In this document: one piece after another, positions 1 to 8,605 of the stretch | Layout of the letters: each line of letters starts with the position of its first letter | How positions within the stretch are numbered: position 1 is the first letter of the stretch | DNA from: Mammaliicoccus vitulinus | GTDB taxonomy: Bacteria > Bacillota > Bacilli > Staphylococcales > Staphylococcaceae | Reading direction: 5' to 3' | DNA length: 64,000 nt | Assembly (NCBI RefSeq): GCF_029024305.1 | Contig: NZ_CP118974.1 | Span: 372,001 to 436,000, forward strand | The notes under the pieces: model-generated | What the model was told of the DNA's origin: nothing | What the model saw: the letters and a program-made list of their open reading frames with translations, nothing else | Databases searched by the model: none | Translations under genes and position numbers: made by a program

Positions 1-1189
1 GCTTTTCGGATTCTTGAACGGAGAGAAGGAGTTTATTGATAACTTCTTCTTCTTCTTCGATTAAATGTGCTGGATTTTCTCGATCGATAGTTTCGAAACA
101 AGTATTTTCAAGTGGATAAGTATGACCGTACACAGTGATTTCTTGCTTGTCATAATCAACTTTTTCAAGAACTAATCTTTCTTCCATATCGAAAGATGGT
201 CGACGTTTAATGATTGGACTTTCTAACTTAAATTGAATGATGGCAATGGCTTGATGAATTTTTGTGATTTGTAGCTTTTCATCTGCTGATAGCTTTTTTT
301 CTGTATGTTCTTTCGGATAAAATGCTGGATTATCTCCATAATATTTTTCTGCTAAATTGACTAATGGGCGCAAGTTTATACCGTATGCATCTTCAATAAT
401 ATCTAAATTATCATAACGAGCGCATATTCTTAATATATTTGCTAAGCATACTTTAGAGCCTGCATATGCACCAATCCAAAGCACATCATGATTTCCCCAT
501 TGAATATCAACAGAATGATAGTTAATCAATGTTTCCATAATTTTGTCAGGTTCAGGGCCACGATCATAGATGTCTCCCACAACATGCAAATGATCGACTA
601 CAAGTTGTTGAATTGTATAAGCTAAGCCGATAATTAATTTATCTGATTGGCCAAGAGATATAACTTTTTGAACGATGGTTTCATAATAAGTGGTCTTGTT
701 GTTATAGACATTGCTTTTATATAAAAGTTCTTCGATTATGTATACAAATTGCTTCGGTAATGCTTTACGTAACTTAGAACGTGTATATTTACTTGATGCG
801 TACGAAATGAGATGAATCATTTGTTGAATTGTTTCAATATACCATTCATTTAAATCTGTTTTTGTTTCAAATTGATTTTTTATAAGCTTTAGTTTTTCTT
901 CCGGATAATAAACTAATGCCGCAAGTTCACTAATTTGTTCTTCAGAATGTGTCTCTTTGAATATATCATTTATTTTTGCCCGTACATTACCTGATCCATT
1001 TCTTAATACATGTTGAAAAGCATGATATTCACCATGTAAATCACTCACAAAATGTTCAGTTCCTTTAGGTAAATCTAATATAGATTGTAAATTAATAATT
1101 TCAGTCGCTACTTTTTCTTCTTCATCAAACTTTTCAGCTAATAAATTTAAGTATTTTTCTTTTAAATTCTGGTTGTCGTATTGAGTCAT
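1..1189 (-). CDS. fbp: Fructose-1,6-bisphosphatase, class III (3' end off window)
   Basis: Gluconeogenic hydrolysis of fructose-1,6-bisphosphate to fructose-6-phosphate. About 396 N-terminal codons are visible; the family is about 650 residues in staphylococci, so the C-terminal third lies outside. The N-terminus reads [20 protein letters not shown], followed by the metal-binding phosphoesterase motifs [17 protein letters not shown] and WGNHD. The ATG has a GGAGTG ribosome site. The match to the staphylococcal Fbp that I remember is close throughout. Transcribed away from the DUF488 gene. Confidence 0.95.
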   Translation of the reverse strand, partial: MTQYDNQNLKEKYLNLLAEKFDEEEKVATEIINLQSILDLPKGTEHFVSDLHGEYHAFQHVLRNGSGNVRAKINDIFKETHSEEQISELAALVYYPEEKLKLIKNQFETKTDLNEWYIETIQQMIHLISYASSKYTRSKLRKALPKQFVYIIEELLYKSNVYNNKTTYYETIVQKVISLGQSDKLIIGLAYTIQQLVVDHLHVVGDIYDRGPEPDKIMETLINYHSVDIQWGNHDVLWIGAYAGSKVCLANILRICARYDNLDIIEDAYGINLRPLVNLAEKYYGDNPAFYPKEHTEKKLSADEKLQITKIHQAIAIIQFKLESPIIKRRPSFDMEERLVLEKVDYDKQEITVYGHTYPLENTCFETIDRENPAHLIEEEEEVINKLLLSVQESEK

Positions 1190-1299
1190 AAAAAATTCAC
1201 TCCAATCATCATATTCGAGATTTATTATTTTGAATTACACCTATCATTTGAGATATAGTATAACACATTAAGCGTTTTCTTTAATGGTTTAAAAGCTCG

Positions 1300-1314
1300 T
1301 AATAACGGTTATCA
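1300..1314. promoter_or_regulatory. Imperfect 7-1-7 palindrome upstream of the DUF488 gene
   Basis: TAATAAC-G-GTTATCA, arms matching at 6 of 7 positions, 24 bp before the start codon. The 7-1-7 geometry is that of Fur-family (Fur, PerR, Zur) operators, but the sequence is not a good match to any one of them. Inference only. Confidence 0.25.
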
Positions 1315-1337
1315 TTATAAAAAGGAGTGGATGAATC

Positions 1338-1709
1338 ATGAGTTGTAAAATAGAAAGAATTTATGAAAGTGACGAGCAAGATGTCATTAGAGTATTAGTC
1401 GATGGTGTATGGCCGAGAGGTATATCCAAAGATAAAGCAAATCTCGATTATTGGCTAAAAGAAATCGCGCCTTCTAGTTCTTTGAGAAAATGGTTTAATC
1501 ACGATGAAGATAAATTTTCTTCTTTTAAAGAAAAATATAAACAAGAACTTAAATCAGGTGAACAGCAAGAAGCTTTAGAAAAATTAAAAGAAATATATAA
1601 AAACAATGATAAACAAATTGTCTTATTGTACGGCGCTAAAGATGAAAAACATAACCAGGCAGTCGTATTAAAAGAGATTATAGATCATCAAAAAAAGCCA
1701 AAGACATAA
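1338..1709 (+). CDS. DUF488 (YeaO-like) family protein
   Basis: 123 residues, the usual length for this family. The family signature is seen early as RIYE followed by LVDGVWPRGISK, then LREWF-like LRKWFNHDE and a C-terminal LLYGAKDEKHNQAVVL. The biochemical role of DUF488 is not established. Ribosome site AAAGGAGTGG lies just before the ATG. Monocistronic, ending in a strong terminator of the T1 cassette. A possible operator palindrome sits directly upstream. Confidence 0.85.
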   Translation: MSCKIERIYESDEQDVIRVLVDGVWPRGISKDKANLDYWLKEIAPSSSLRKWFNHDEDKFSSFKEKYKQELKSGEQQEALEKLKEIYKNNDKQIVLLYGAKDEKHNQAVVLKEIIDHQKKPKT

Positions 1710-1726
1710 ATAACCATACTCAAAAT

Positions 1727-1768
1727 AAAAGATCCCTTCATTAGTTAAGTCTAGTGAAGAGATCTTTT
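1727..1768 (+). terminator. Rho-independent terminator, recurring cassette T1 (copy 1)
   Basis: AAAAGATCCCTTCA pairs with TGAAGAGATCTTTT around a short loop, followed by TTTTT. The same hairpin with only small changes recurs near 11.05, 23.23 and 58.18 kb, each time followed by tatattttaaaatc or a related sequence. Confidence 0.8.
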
Positions 1769-1785
1769 TATATTTTAAAATCTTA

Positions 1786-1890
1786 CGATTTTGAAAGTGC
1801 ATGCTTGCCTGAGATTGCTTAATGAATATGGTTCGAGCCTGTAGTCTCTTTCGCATACTATTCCCTCAGGCGTCAGCACTTTGCAAAATC
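1786..1890 (-). repeat. Family A intergenic repeat, copy 1
   Basis: About 100 bp bounded by GATTTTG...GTGC and GCAC...CAAAATC inverted ends. The inner block runs GCATGCTTGCC, TTCGAGCCTGTAGTC, GCATACTATTCC, CGTCAGCAC. It is followed by attatagtttaggacatt. That same tail follows copies 4 and 6, but there the core is in the opposite orientation. Confidence 0.85.
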
Positions 1891-1927
1891 ATTATAGTTT
1901 AGGACATTTATGTCCCAGACTTTTTTA

Positions 1928-2926
1928 TTATTTTATACATTTAATTAATTGTTGATACATATCTTCAGCGTGTTCTTTTGTTTCAAGTCCTCTAACGTTC
2001 ATGCGACCATCTTTAAATAAAGTCATGTTAACATCATCATAATTTATGAATTTAACATAGCTATTTTCTTTAGCAATATGACCTGGGAAATAGTGTGCGA
2101 ACTCAAATGCATGTTCTTTAAATCTGAACAAAAATGCATCTCCACAAAGTGATTCGATAGATGGACTAGGCGACGCGTTCAAAGCGTGATAAATATTTTG
2201 TTCACAAACGGTACATTGATCGTTTTTTAATATATCAATATTTGTTGCACGAGTAGATATTTCAAAAGTATCAAGTGTCACAAGTTTCTTAGAAAAACCT
2301 TTTCCAGAAACGAAGCGCAATAACTCAGATACTTCAAAACTTGCGACTTGTTGAACAACGGGTGGTAATACACCATTAATCGCACAGCTTTCACCAGTTT
2401 GTGGAACTGTATTGAGTATGCATTTTAAACATGGTCCAGTAAAATCAATGCCATAAACGGTTCCTTTACTTCCGACTGCAGCGCCATAAATCCATGGGAT
2501 GTGTAGTTTATGACAAGCTTCATTGATTAAAAAGCGCATATCAAACTGGTCCATGCCATCTATCACTATATCAGGTTGTATGTTGCTAATGATGTCTTCT
2601 ATATTATGAGGTGTGATTTCTTGATGGATCGCATTTAATTCAACATTGTGATTAATGTGCTTTATTTTTTCTTTCAATGCGAATACTTTAGGTAACATTT
2701 CTTTGGCATCATGCTCATCGTAAAGTGCTTGTCGATGTAGGTTAGATAACTCTACAATGTCCATGTCGATAATGGATAATTTGTGCGCACCCATTCGGGC
2801 TAACAATTCAGCGACATGACTTCCGAGCGCACCAGCACCCATAATTAAAATATTCGTTTGTTGTAGTTGTATTTGGCTTTGTTCTCCAAATTGTTGATAC
2901 TTCATTTGTCTTTCATAACGATTCAT
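1928..2926 (-). CDS. thiF: ThiF/MoeB-type adenylyltransferase
   Basis: ATP-dependent adenylation of the ThiS C-terminus, preparing it for sulfur transfer in thiazole synthesis. 332 residues. Visible: nucleotide-binding GAGALGSHVAE (about 31-41), the acidic IIDMDIVELSNLHRQ segment, and two zinc-type CxxC pairs (PCLKC and QCTVC). Last gene of the operon; its ATG overlaps the thiG stop as TAATG. MoeB-like proteins can also serve molybdopterin synthesis; the operon argues for thiamine. Confidence 0.9.
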   Translation of the reverse strand: MNRYERQMKYQQFGEQSQIQLQQTNILIMGAGALGSHVAELLARMGAHKLSIIDMDIVELSNLHRQALYDEHDAKEMLPKVFALKEKIKHINHNVELNAIHQEITPHNIEDIISNIQPDIVIDGMDQFDMRFLINEACHKLHIPWIYGAAVGSKGTVYGIDFTGPCLKCILNTVPQTGESCAINGVLPPVVQQVASFEVSELLRFVSGKGFSKKLVTLDTFEISTRATNIDILKNDQCTVCEQNIYHALNASPSPSIESLCGDAFLFRFKEHAFEFAHYFPGHIAKENSYVKFINYDDVNMTLFKDGRMNVRGLETKEHAEDMYQQLIKCIK

Positions 2927-3693
2927 TATAAGAATCCTAAACCTTCTGTAGGGCTAGATGCTTGAGCGGTATATTTAACAGGAATTCTACCAGCACTGTA
3001 ACTTAATTGACCAGCTTCTATACCTAATTTCATAGCTTTAGCCATCATTACTGGATCTTTAGCACCGGAAATAGCTGTGTTTAATAAAATTGCATCTGCG
3101 CCGAGTTCCATAGCAAAGCAAGCATCTTTTGGAGAACCAATACCCGCATCTACAATGACAGGCACGTTAGATTGTTCAACTATATATCTTAAATTCAGTG
3201 GGTTATTGATACCTCTACCTGTACCGATTGGAGAAGCGAGTGGCATAATCGCGTGCACACCTAATGCTTCTAATCGTTTAGCTAAGACAACATCACATGA
3301 AATATATGGACAAACGATATAACCTTTTTCTAATAGTATTTCACAAGCTCTGTATGTTTCAATTGGATCAGGCAATAACGTTTTGTCATCTCCAATAACT
3401 TCTACTTTAATAAGGTTACATAAGCCAGCATGATTCGCAATTTCTGCGATGCGCACAGCTTCCTCTGCCGTATGAGCACCAGCAGTATTAGGGAACGTAA
3501 TAAATTTTTCTAAATCTACGTTAGCCAACGGGTTAGGAAGTGATTTGTCGTATAAATTCATTCGTCTAACAGCAAATGTAAGGACTTCTGTCCCAGAAGC
3601 TTCAATGGCTTCCGATTGCGTTTGTTCATCTTCAAATTTACCAGTGCCTAATAATAATCTTGAGTTTAATTCATATGGTCCTATTTTTAACAT
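2926..3693 (-). CDS. thiG: Thiazole synthase
   Basis: Makes the thiazole phosphate ring from deoxyxylulose-5-phosphate, dehydroglycine and ThiS thiocarboxylate. 255 residues, a normal TIM-barrel ThiG. The start is set at the ATG giving [20 protein letters not shown], because it lies 1 nt after the thiS stop. Its ribosome site GGAGGCGGA is formed by the codons for the GGG tail of ThiS. An in-frame start six codons earlier would read through that tail. Motifs [16 protein letters not shown] and [10 protein letters not shown] are visible. Confidence 0.95.
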   Translation of the reverse strand: MLKIGPYELNSRLLLGTGKFEDEQTQSEAIEASGTEVLTFAVRRMNLYDKSLPNPLANVDLEKFITFPNTAGAHTAEEAVRIAEIANHAGLCNLIKVEVIGDDKTLLPDPIETYRACEILLEKGYIVCPYISCDVVLAKRLEALGVHAIMPLASPIGTGRGINNPLNLRYIVEQSNVPVIVDAGIGSPKDACFAMELGADAILLNTAISGAKDPVMMAKAMKLGIEAGQLSYSAGRIPVKYTAQASSPTEGLGFL

Positions 3694-3694
3694 T

Positions 3695-3895
3695 TTATCC
3701 GCCTCCAACAAATTCTAATAATTCTAATCGATCTGATTCTCTAACGACAATTTCATTAAACTGATCATTTTTAACAAGTGTGTCGTTCCACTCCACGATG
3801 ATTCTTTCTTGATCTAATTCCAGTGACTGTAGTAAGTCCGACAAAGTTAATGCCTCATCGAAATTAAATTCATCTCCATTAATGATACATTTCAT
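3695..3895 (-). CDS. thiS: Sulfur carrier protein ThiS
   Basis: 66-residue ubiquitin-fold carrier ending in GGG (functional C-terminal GG). It is activated by ThiF and donates sulfur to ThiG. Start [10 protein letters not shown]; the ATG overlaps the thiO stop by 4 nt, so the genes are translationally coupled. The terminal Gly codons double as the thiG Shine-Dalgarno sequence. Confidence 0.93.
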   Translation of the reverse strand: MKCIINGDEFNFDEALTLSDLLQSLELDQERIIVEWNDTLVKNDQFNEIVVRESDRLELLEFVGGG

Positions 3896-5004
3896 AAATG
3901 AACACTCCTTTTAGCTTTAAAATCTTTAATTAATGATGGTGGTTGATCATTGACGATCCATTCTGCCATGAGCTTTCCAATGATCGGTGAAAGTAAAATG
4001 CCATTTCTATAATGGCCAGTAACGAGAAACAGTCCATTATCTATTTCATCCATGATTGGCCACTCATGATCAGTGTATGGTCTAATACCTGACCATTTAT
4101 GAATAATGTTGCTGCTGTTTAACAGTGGAATATATGCGGCTGCTTTGTTAAATAACCATTGTTCTCCTTCAGTTGAAGTACCAACAGAATAATCATCTAC
4201 ATAACTCGTCGCACCTACTAAAAATCTATTGCCTCGTTTAGGTACGATATAACAGCCATTCGTCATAAACAAAGTTTGTTTTAAGTTAAGATGTTCATGC
4301 TCTAGTAACAACACTTCACCTTTAACCCCTGTTACTTTAGGTTCGATTTGATAGTTTTCTAGTAAGTCATTACTCCATGCACCTCCAGCTACAACAACTT
4401 TTTTGGCAAGCAAAATGCTGTGAGAAGTTTGAACTTTATAACAGTCTTTCAAACGCTTTAAAGATTTGACCTCGGTATGATATAAGCGGTCAATGCCTTT
4501 ATTGTTAATAGATTTCAACAATGCTTTCGTATATTTAGAAGCATTAATTTGACCATCATTAGGAATGTAAATGGCATGATGATTGAAATCAATTGAGTCG
4601 TTACAAAGGTCTTTTAAACTATTTTCACTAAGCGTTGTCACAGAACGATCTCGCTGATTCAAAAAGTGATATTGTGCTTTTAAACATTCAATATCATCTT
4701 CTGATGCAGCCATTTTAATTAAGCCATGTTCTTGATAATCGATATTAATATTTGTTTCTTTGTATAAATCTTGGCTCAAAGATTTGAAATAATCTCTTGA
4801 ACGTAATGCAAGTTGGTAAAGAGCTGTATCTTGTACAAATTCATTTTGAGCACCTAACATGCCACCAGCTTTATATGAAGCATGTAAACCAGGGACATCT
4901 CGGTCAATTACGGCAATAGATAAAGAATCCTTATCACTTAGCGTTCGTGCAATAGACATACCAATCACACCAGAACCGATAATTACCACATCATACATAT
5001 GCAT
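3892..5004 (-). CDS. thiO: Glycine oxidase ThiO
   Basis: FAD-dependent oxidation of glycine to the imine used by ThiG. 370 residues, normal for the family. The N-terminal dinucleotide-binding motif is VVIIGSGVIGMSIA; a DAO-family C-terminal segment (RPYTDHEWPIMDE, GHYRNGILLSP) is visible. The first ATG has AAAGG six nt upstream. A second ATG two codons later is possible but poorly spaced. Overlaps tenI by 14 nt. Confidence 0.92.
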   Translation of the reverse strand: MHMYDVVIIGSGVIGMSIARTLSDKDSLSIAVIDRDVPGLHASYKAGGMLGAQNEFVQDTALYQLALRSRDYFKSLSQDLYKETNINIDYQEHGLIKMAASEDDIECLKAQYHFLNQRDRSVTTLSENSLKDLCNDSIDFNHHAIYIPNDGQINASKYTKALLKSINNKGIDRLYHTEVKSLKRLKDCYKVQTSHSILLAKKVVVAGGAWSNDLLENYQIEPKVTGVKGEVLLLEHEHLNLKQTLFMTNGCYIVPKRGNRFLVGATSYVDDYSVGTSTEGEQWLFNKAAAYIPLLNSSNIIHKWSGIRPYTDHEWPIMDEIDNGLFLVTGHYRNGILLSPIIGKLMAEWIVNDQPPSLIKDFKAKRSVHL

Positions 5005-5575
5005 TCCACACCTTTCTTAAAGAATCAATTTCTTTGGTACTAGAATCTCTGAAAAACGAAATTGCACAAATGCCTTGAAAACCTTTAGGAAGAAATTGAA
5101 GAGAATGTTGATCAATACCACCAATTGCAAAAATAGGTATATCAATAGAAGTAGCACGTTTGATTTCTGCAGCTGTCCTAGGAACATAGCCTTCTTTAGA
5201 AGTTGATTCAAAGATGTGGCCAAAGAACACAAAATCTAAATGATGCATTTGCGCTTGTTGAATGCTCTCAGATGAATGTGTCGACATGCTCACTGAAATA
5301 TGAGCATGACTTTGTTTATATAGAAAAGCTTGCGCATCATTTTCTCGAAAATGAATAAAACTTAAGTCATATAATTCAAGCAGAGAAGTATCTGAATGAA
5401 TCATTAATTTATTTTTAGGAAAACCATGGTCCATTAAATACTCAATAGAATGACATAGCGAATCACGACTCATAGGCACTCTGAGCAATAACAAATCAAT
5501 CTCCTTAGAAATGCTAATGTAATGATCTAAATCAATATGTTCCAAATACTTGTACGGTGAAACGGCAATAAACAA
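4991..5575 (-). CDS. tenI: Thiazole tautomerase TenI / ThiE-like protein
   Basis: First gene of the thiamine operon. About 194 residues of the thiamine phosphate synthase fold (VSMSTHSSESIQQA, DFVFFGHIFESTSK, FAIGGI near the end). In thiO-S-G operons the first gene is usually TenI, which aromatises the thiazole product; ThiE activity cannot be excluded. The start is placed at a TTG eight nt after GGAG. The GTG three codons earlier overlaps the Shine-Dalgarno itself. Confidence 0.8.
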   Translation of the reverse strand: MFIAVSPYKYLEHIDLDHYISISKEIDLLLLRVPMSRDSLCHSIEYLMDHGFPKNKLMIHSDTSLLELYDLSFIHFRENDAQAFLYKQSHAHISVSMSTHSSESIQQAQMHHLDFVFFGHIFESTSKEGYVPRTAAEIKRATSIDIPIFAIGGIDQHSLQFLPKGFQGICAISFFRDSSTKEIDSLRKVWNAYV

Positions 5576-5590
5576 TTGAATCACTCCAAA

Positions 5591-5627
5591 TAAAAAAGCG
5601 CTATTTCTCTAGATAGAAAAATAGCGC
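5591..5627 (-). terminator. Attenuator terminator of the TPP riboswitch
   Basis: On the minus strand GCGCTATTTTTC and GAGAAATAGCGC form a stem followed by TTTTTT, between the riboswitch aptamer and tenI. Its position fits transcription termination when TPP is bound. Confidence 0.85.
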
Positions 5628-5650
5628 AAAAATTAGCTTCTTTAGATACG

Positions 5651-5742
5651 CCACTTTCCTACGCCAGTATGAACTGGATCAGGTTCAGGGAATCCCAAAG
5701 TCACTACTTTAGTCTCAGCCTCTAATAAGGCACTTCCAGTGG
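5651..5742 (-). ncRNA. TPP riboswitch (THI element)
   Basis: Read on the minus strand it has the P1 arms CCACT and AGTGG, the conserved GGCTGAGA, then CCCTGAACCTGATCCAG and GGCGTAGGAAA. These are the diagnostic thi-box segments. It controls the tenI-thiO-thiS-thiG-thiF operon, with the attenuator directly downstream. Confidence 0.96.
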
Positions 5743-5765
5743 TTACTTATTTAATTATTAATTTC

Positions 5766-5794
5766 ATTGTACATATAATAGTTTGAATGTTCAA
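5766..5794 (-). promoter_or_regulatory. Promoter of the thiamine operon
   Basis: Minus strand TTGAAC, 17-nt spacer, TACAAT, upstream of the riboswitch aptamer. Confidence 0.6.
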
Positions 5795-5910
5795 ATAGAA
5801 AAGTAAAAGAGCATGGAGTTTAATAAAAATAATAAAGGGAATTAAAACATATAATAACAAGATTATTATACACGTTTGAAGAGTTTATAACATAAAAGGT
5901 GGGATGAGAG

Positions 5911-6306
5911 ATGGGTACACTTTTATTTATCGTATCATTAATTATTATTTTGATTTTATACCTTATTCTTAGAATGAAATATATTAAAGATTTCAAAAAA
6001 AGAAGAAGCGTACGTAAAAGAGAACAAAGAATAAAAGAACTCGTTAACGCAGCATTTAAAATCGATCAATTACAGTTGATTGAAGAACGGAAAACGGACA
6101 TTAAACTGAAATATAATAAAAGGGCAATAGCCGTTCAGCCCGAACAAATCAAATTAGTAGATGCTATTGAAGATGAAAGAATAGAAGTTACGTACGAATT
6201 ACCAAATGGAATTACGAAAGAAGAAGTCTTTGATTTCATCATAGACAACAGTAATTTCTATATATCTAAAGAACGCTATAATGATTTAAAAACACATAAT
6301 AAGTAA
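5911..6306 (+). CDS. Small membrane-anchored protein of unknown function
   Basis: 131 residues: one N-terminal membrane segment (about 3-22, LLFIVSLIIILILYLILRM), then a very basic stretch (KDFKKRRSVRKREQRIKEL), then a soluble mixed domain with no motif I recognise. The basic stretch after the helix suggests N-out/C-in topology. It sits 19 nt before the YflT-like gene and is probably co-transcribed. Ribosome site AAAGGTGGGATG. Confidence 0.65.
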   Translation: MGTLLFIVSLIIILILYLILRMKYIKDFKKRRSVRKREQRIKELVNAAFKIDQLQLIEERKTDIKLKYNKRAIAVQPEQIKLVDAIEDERIEVTYELPNGITKEEVFDFIIDNSNFYISKERYNDLKTHNK

Positions 6307-6325
6307 TTGGATGGAGGTTGTATTT

Positions 6326-6655
6326 ATGAACCCTGTTGTAAAAGTATATACAAATGAAAAAGACTTAGAAGCGGATCTTAATACGCTGAAAGACACAGGC
6401 ATTAGCCAAAAAGATATTTATGTATTGTCATCAAGCGAAGAACACACAGAAAAGATTGTTAGCCAAACCGAATTAGAAAATGTGAATTATAATAGACAAG
6501 ATATAGGTGGTTACACATATAAAGAAGATGAATTTCTAAGAAAATTAGAAATACTTAATGTAAAAAAAGAAGAAGCGGAAAAATATATAAAAGAAATAGA
6601 GCAAGGAAACGTGCTGTTGATTGTAACAGATCAAAGAATAAAAGGTGCGTTGTAA
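6326..6655 (+). CDS. YflT/GSP17M-like general stress protein
   Basis: 109 residues resembling the general stress protein 17M family: MNPVVKVYTNEKDLEADLNT, DIYVLSSSEEHTEKI, and a C-terminal GNVLLIVTDQR. The upstream ATG at 6311 belongs to the ATGGAGG ribosome site, so the start is the ATG 7 nt after GGAGGT. Family members are stress-induced; the molecular function is unknown. It ends in a clear terminator. Confidence 0.75.
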   Translation: MNPVVKVYTNEKDLEADLNTLKDTGISQKDIYVLSSSEEHTEKIVSQTELENVNYNRQDIGGYTYKEDEFLRKLEILNVKKEEAEKYIKEIEQGNVLLIVTDQRIKGAL

Positions 6656-6688
6656 TAGGATAGGTAATGAAAGTATAGAGCAAAAGAA

Positions 6689-6717
6689 ACACTCCAAAGA
6701 ATAATTGGAGTGTTTTT
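6689..6717 (+). terminator. Terminator after the YflT-like gene
   Basis: ACACTCCAA and TTGGAGTGT form a 9-bp stem with a 7-nt loop, followed by TTTTT. Confidence 0.8.
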
Positions 6718-6836
6718 ATTATGAAATTTAGTACATTAATTCAAGAATTTGGACGCTTGTTACCTAATAAATCACCTATAAAAAGGGTATTCTAACGTAT
6801 TCTTGAAAAATTATATAAAAACTTTATAAAAAGTAG

Positions 6837-6864
6837 TTGACATTAAATGGTAATTATATATAAT
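6837..6864 (+). promoter_or_regulatory. Strong sigma-A promoter
   Basis: Consensus TTGACA, 16-nt spacer, consensus TATAAT, about 40 bp before the start of the next gene. This is the best vegetative promoter seen in the window. Confidence 0.8.
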
Positions 6865-6904
6865 GTAAGTGTAACCTATAATTCACTCTTGAAAGGGAGG
6901 ATGT

Positions 6905-7237
6905 ATGTATAAGATTATTAAGTTAGAACTGTACGATTTAGAGGGGTACATCACCGATGGTAAAGGTGGCGTATTTAGGACTGAGGAATATGCGATTCCT
7001 GAAGATTTAAATGTTAAAGATTTACAGGATGATATTGATGAGAGGTTTGGAGAGTCTCTTAGCGATTCGACTGAATTTTACAATTCGGTATTTATTGTCG
7101 TAACTGTAAAGAAACATGTAGATGACAAAAGTTTATTAGTATTAAAACAGAATTCTACTTCGCTTAATGCAAGTGTTTGTAGAATCAATGAGATTTGCTT
7201 GTATTTAAATAGTGTTTTTCAAAACACAAGATTATAG
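6905..7237 (+). CDS. Hypothetical protein, 110 residues
   Basis: No family recognised. Acidic, soluble, starting MYKIIKLELYDLEGYITDGK; two Cys near the C-terminus. Expression looks real: a consensus promoter and a GGGAGG ribosome site 6 nt before the ATG. The gene is followed by about 460 bp of AT-rich DNA without an obvious gene. Confidence 0.7.
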   Translation: MYKIIKLELYDLEGYITDGKGGVFRTEEYAIPEDLNVKDLQDDIDERFGESLSDSTEFYNSVFIVVTVKKHVDDKSLLVLKQNSTSLNASVCRINEICLYLNSVFQNTRL

Positions 7238-7500
7238 TAGGTATAATGTAATTCAAACGATTATATTGATAAGATATGTGATTGTTTCCTTCCTAATAGC
7301 TTCGATTTAGTAATACTTTCTTTTTAATTTCTCATATATAGATAGATATTTAATTTAATAGAGTGCATACATTCCTTAATGATATAGTGATTTATAGGTT
7401 ATATAGAGTTTGGAATTACTCTATGGATTTCTGAGAAGAATTATAGGTACAATTTAAACCAATGATCATAACAACGTTTATTAGAATTTAGTTCTAATTT
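7238..7500. other. AT-rich intergenic stretch, nothing recognised
   Basis: No open frame with a ribosome site, no clear hairpin terminator and no member of the repeat families found elsewhere in the window. Confidence 0.5.
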
Positions 7501-7544
7501 AATATAGTATTATCCTAATTGAAATGTTAGGGAGGTTACTTATT

Positions 7545-7616
7545 TTGAGGACTCCTTTCATTTTAGAAAGAATTATAGAAAAATGTGAAAGATATTGTAG
7601 AAGATATTATAGATAA
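7545..7616 (+). CDS. Possible 23-residue cationic peptide
   Basis: TTG start 8 nt after AGGGAGG; the product begins MRTPFILERIIEKCERY and ends CRRYYR. It has two Cys and a basic tail. It lies in a short unit that ends in a strong terminator at 7699. An imperfect 35-bp direct repeat (gaagatattgtagaagatat) covers its end and the following sequence. It could instead be a small RNA or chance. Confidence 0.25.
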   Translation: MRTPFILERIIEKCERYCRRYYR

Positions 7617-7698
7617 AATGTGGAAGATATTGTAGAAGATATAGTGGGAATAAATATTTTCGAACTTTAAAAGTGGGATATTGAATATTATAAAGAAG

Positions 7699-7733
7699 GC
7701 CCTTAAGGTTGATGACCTTAAGGGCTTTTTTTT
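7699..7733 (+). terminator. Strong rho-independent terminator
   Basis: GCCCTTAAGG, 7-nt loop, CCTTAAGGGC, then eight T. No annotated gene ends just upstream on this strand, which supports a short transcript from the 7.5-kb region. It borders the stop of the DUF3021 gene on the other strand. Confidence 0.85.
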
Positions 7734-8115
7734 ACATTTTTTTAAGTTTTGTATTAATTTTCTTGCTTTGTTGTATGTTGATTATGAGGAATATCAACCA
7801 TATTACAATGAATATGAGTGTGAATACTGTGAGTGCGCCTATTAGGGGCTCTGGTTGTAATGGTACCCAATGGTTTATCGTTGAGATGATGAAGAATGTT
7901 AAGATGCTGCCTCCTAAATGAATGATGAGTTTGAAGGGTAAAGGTATGCGATCTACTTCATAAACGATTGGTAAGAATCCGCATACTGCACCGAATAGGT
8001 AAACGCTGAATACTTCTTGGAATCCTATTGTAACTTCAAATATGGCGATGAATATGAGCATGATGCTACTTCCTATGCCAATGCCTTGTAGGGTTGATTT
8101 TAATGTTTTATTCAT
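7732..8115 (-). CDS. DUF3021 family membrane protein
   Basis: 127 residues with four hydrophobic segments (about 10-30, 37-50, 62-80, 92-113) and a basic end. DUF3021 proteins are commonly encoded next to a LytTR DNA-binding protein, as here, and are thought to act with it in a membrane-linked regulatory pair. Ribosome site AAGGAGGAG. Starts 13 nt after the LytTR stop, so the pair forms an operon. Confidence 0.85.
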   Translation of the reverse strand: MNKTLKSTLQGIGIGSSIMLIFIAIFEVTIGFQEVFSVYLFGAVCGFLPIVYEVDRIPLPFKLIIHLGGSILTFFIISTINHWVPLQPEPLIGALTVFTLIFIVIWLIFLIINIQQSKKINTKLKKM

Positions 8116-8128
8116 GATTTTCTCCTCC

Positions 8129-8584
8129 TTATATTCCTAATATTTGAGTTAAGTTTTTGACGTATCTTCTGGATATCGTCACTTTTTGATTGTTTATAAG
8201 TGTTGCATACAAATTTCCTGAAAAGGAAGTGGATACTTTTGTGATATGTTCTATGTTTACGATGGATGATTTAGTAATTTGTACAAATTTATTTTCGGGC
8301 AATGATTGTTGTAAGGCATTGAGTGACATTCTAGTCGTATATGTTTCTTTTGTTGTCGCAATGGTAAGCTGTTTATCAAATACTTCTGCGAATATAATGT
8401 CTGTTTTCGTAATGAGATAAACACCTTGTGAAGTTTTAATGCCTATTTTCCCGTTAGGCGTTTCATATTGTTGTATATATTTTAATAGGTTGTTACCAAT
8501 TTCTTGTTCATATGTGTTGATGGTGACATCAGTTATTGTAGTAGATGCATCAATTTGTAAGTGTACATTGAATTTATCTTTCAT
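8129..8584 (-). CDS. LytTR-domain transcriptional regulator
   Basis: 151 residues. The C-terminal LytTR DNA-binding domain spans about 50-148 (GIKTSQGVYLITKTDIIFAE, KFVQITKSSIVNIEHI, TISRRYVKNLTQILGI). It has no receiver domain, as is typical of LytTR regulators paired with DUF3021. Start chosen at the ATG 7 nt after AAAGGAGG; an ATG two codons earlier is only 1 nt from it. A perfect 6-bp inverted repeat lies just upstream and may be an autoregulatory site. Confidence 0.88.
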   Translation of the reverse strand: MKDKFNVHLQIDASTTITDVTINTYEQEIGNNLLKYIQQYETPNGKIGIKTSQGVYLITKTDIIFAEVFDKQLTIATTKETYTTRMSLNALQQSLPENKFVQITKSSIVNIEHITKVSTSFSGNLYATLINNQKVTISRRYVKNLTQILGI

Positions 8585-8605
8585 ATCCATGCCTCCTTTA
8601 TATAT

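Noticed and set aside
5017-5232. Minus-strand 71-codon frame inside tenI, and other long antisense frames in abcA, MMPL, fhu and mnh genes
   Set aside because: Shadow frames within well-supported genes, without ribosome sites or recognisable products.
6721-6795. 24-codon frame MKFSTLIQEFGRLLPNK... after the YflT terminator
   Set aside because: The only GGAG upstream is the 3' arm of the terminator stem and no promoter lies between; probably chance.
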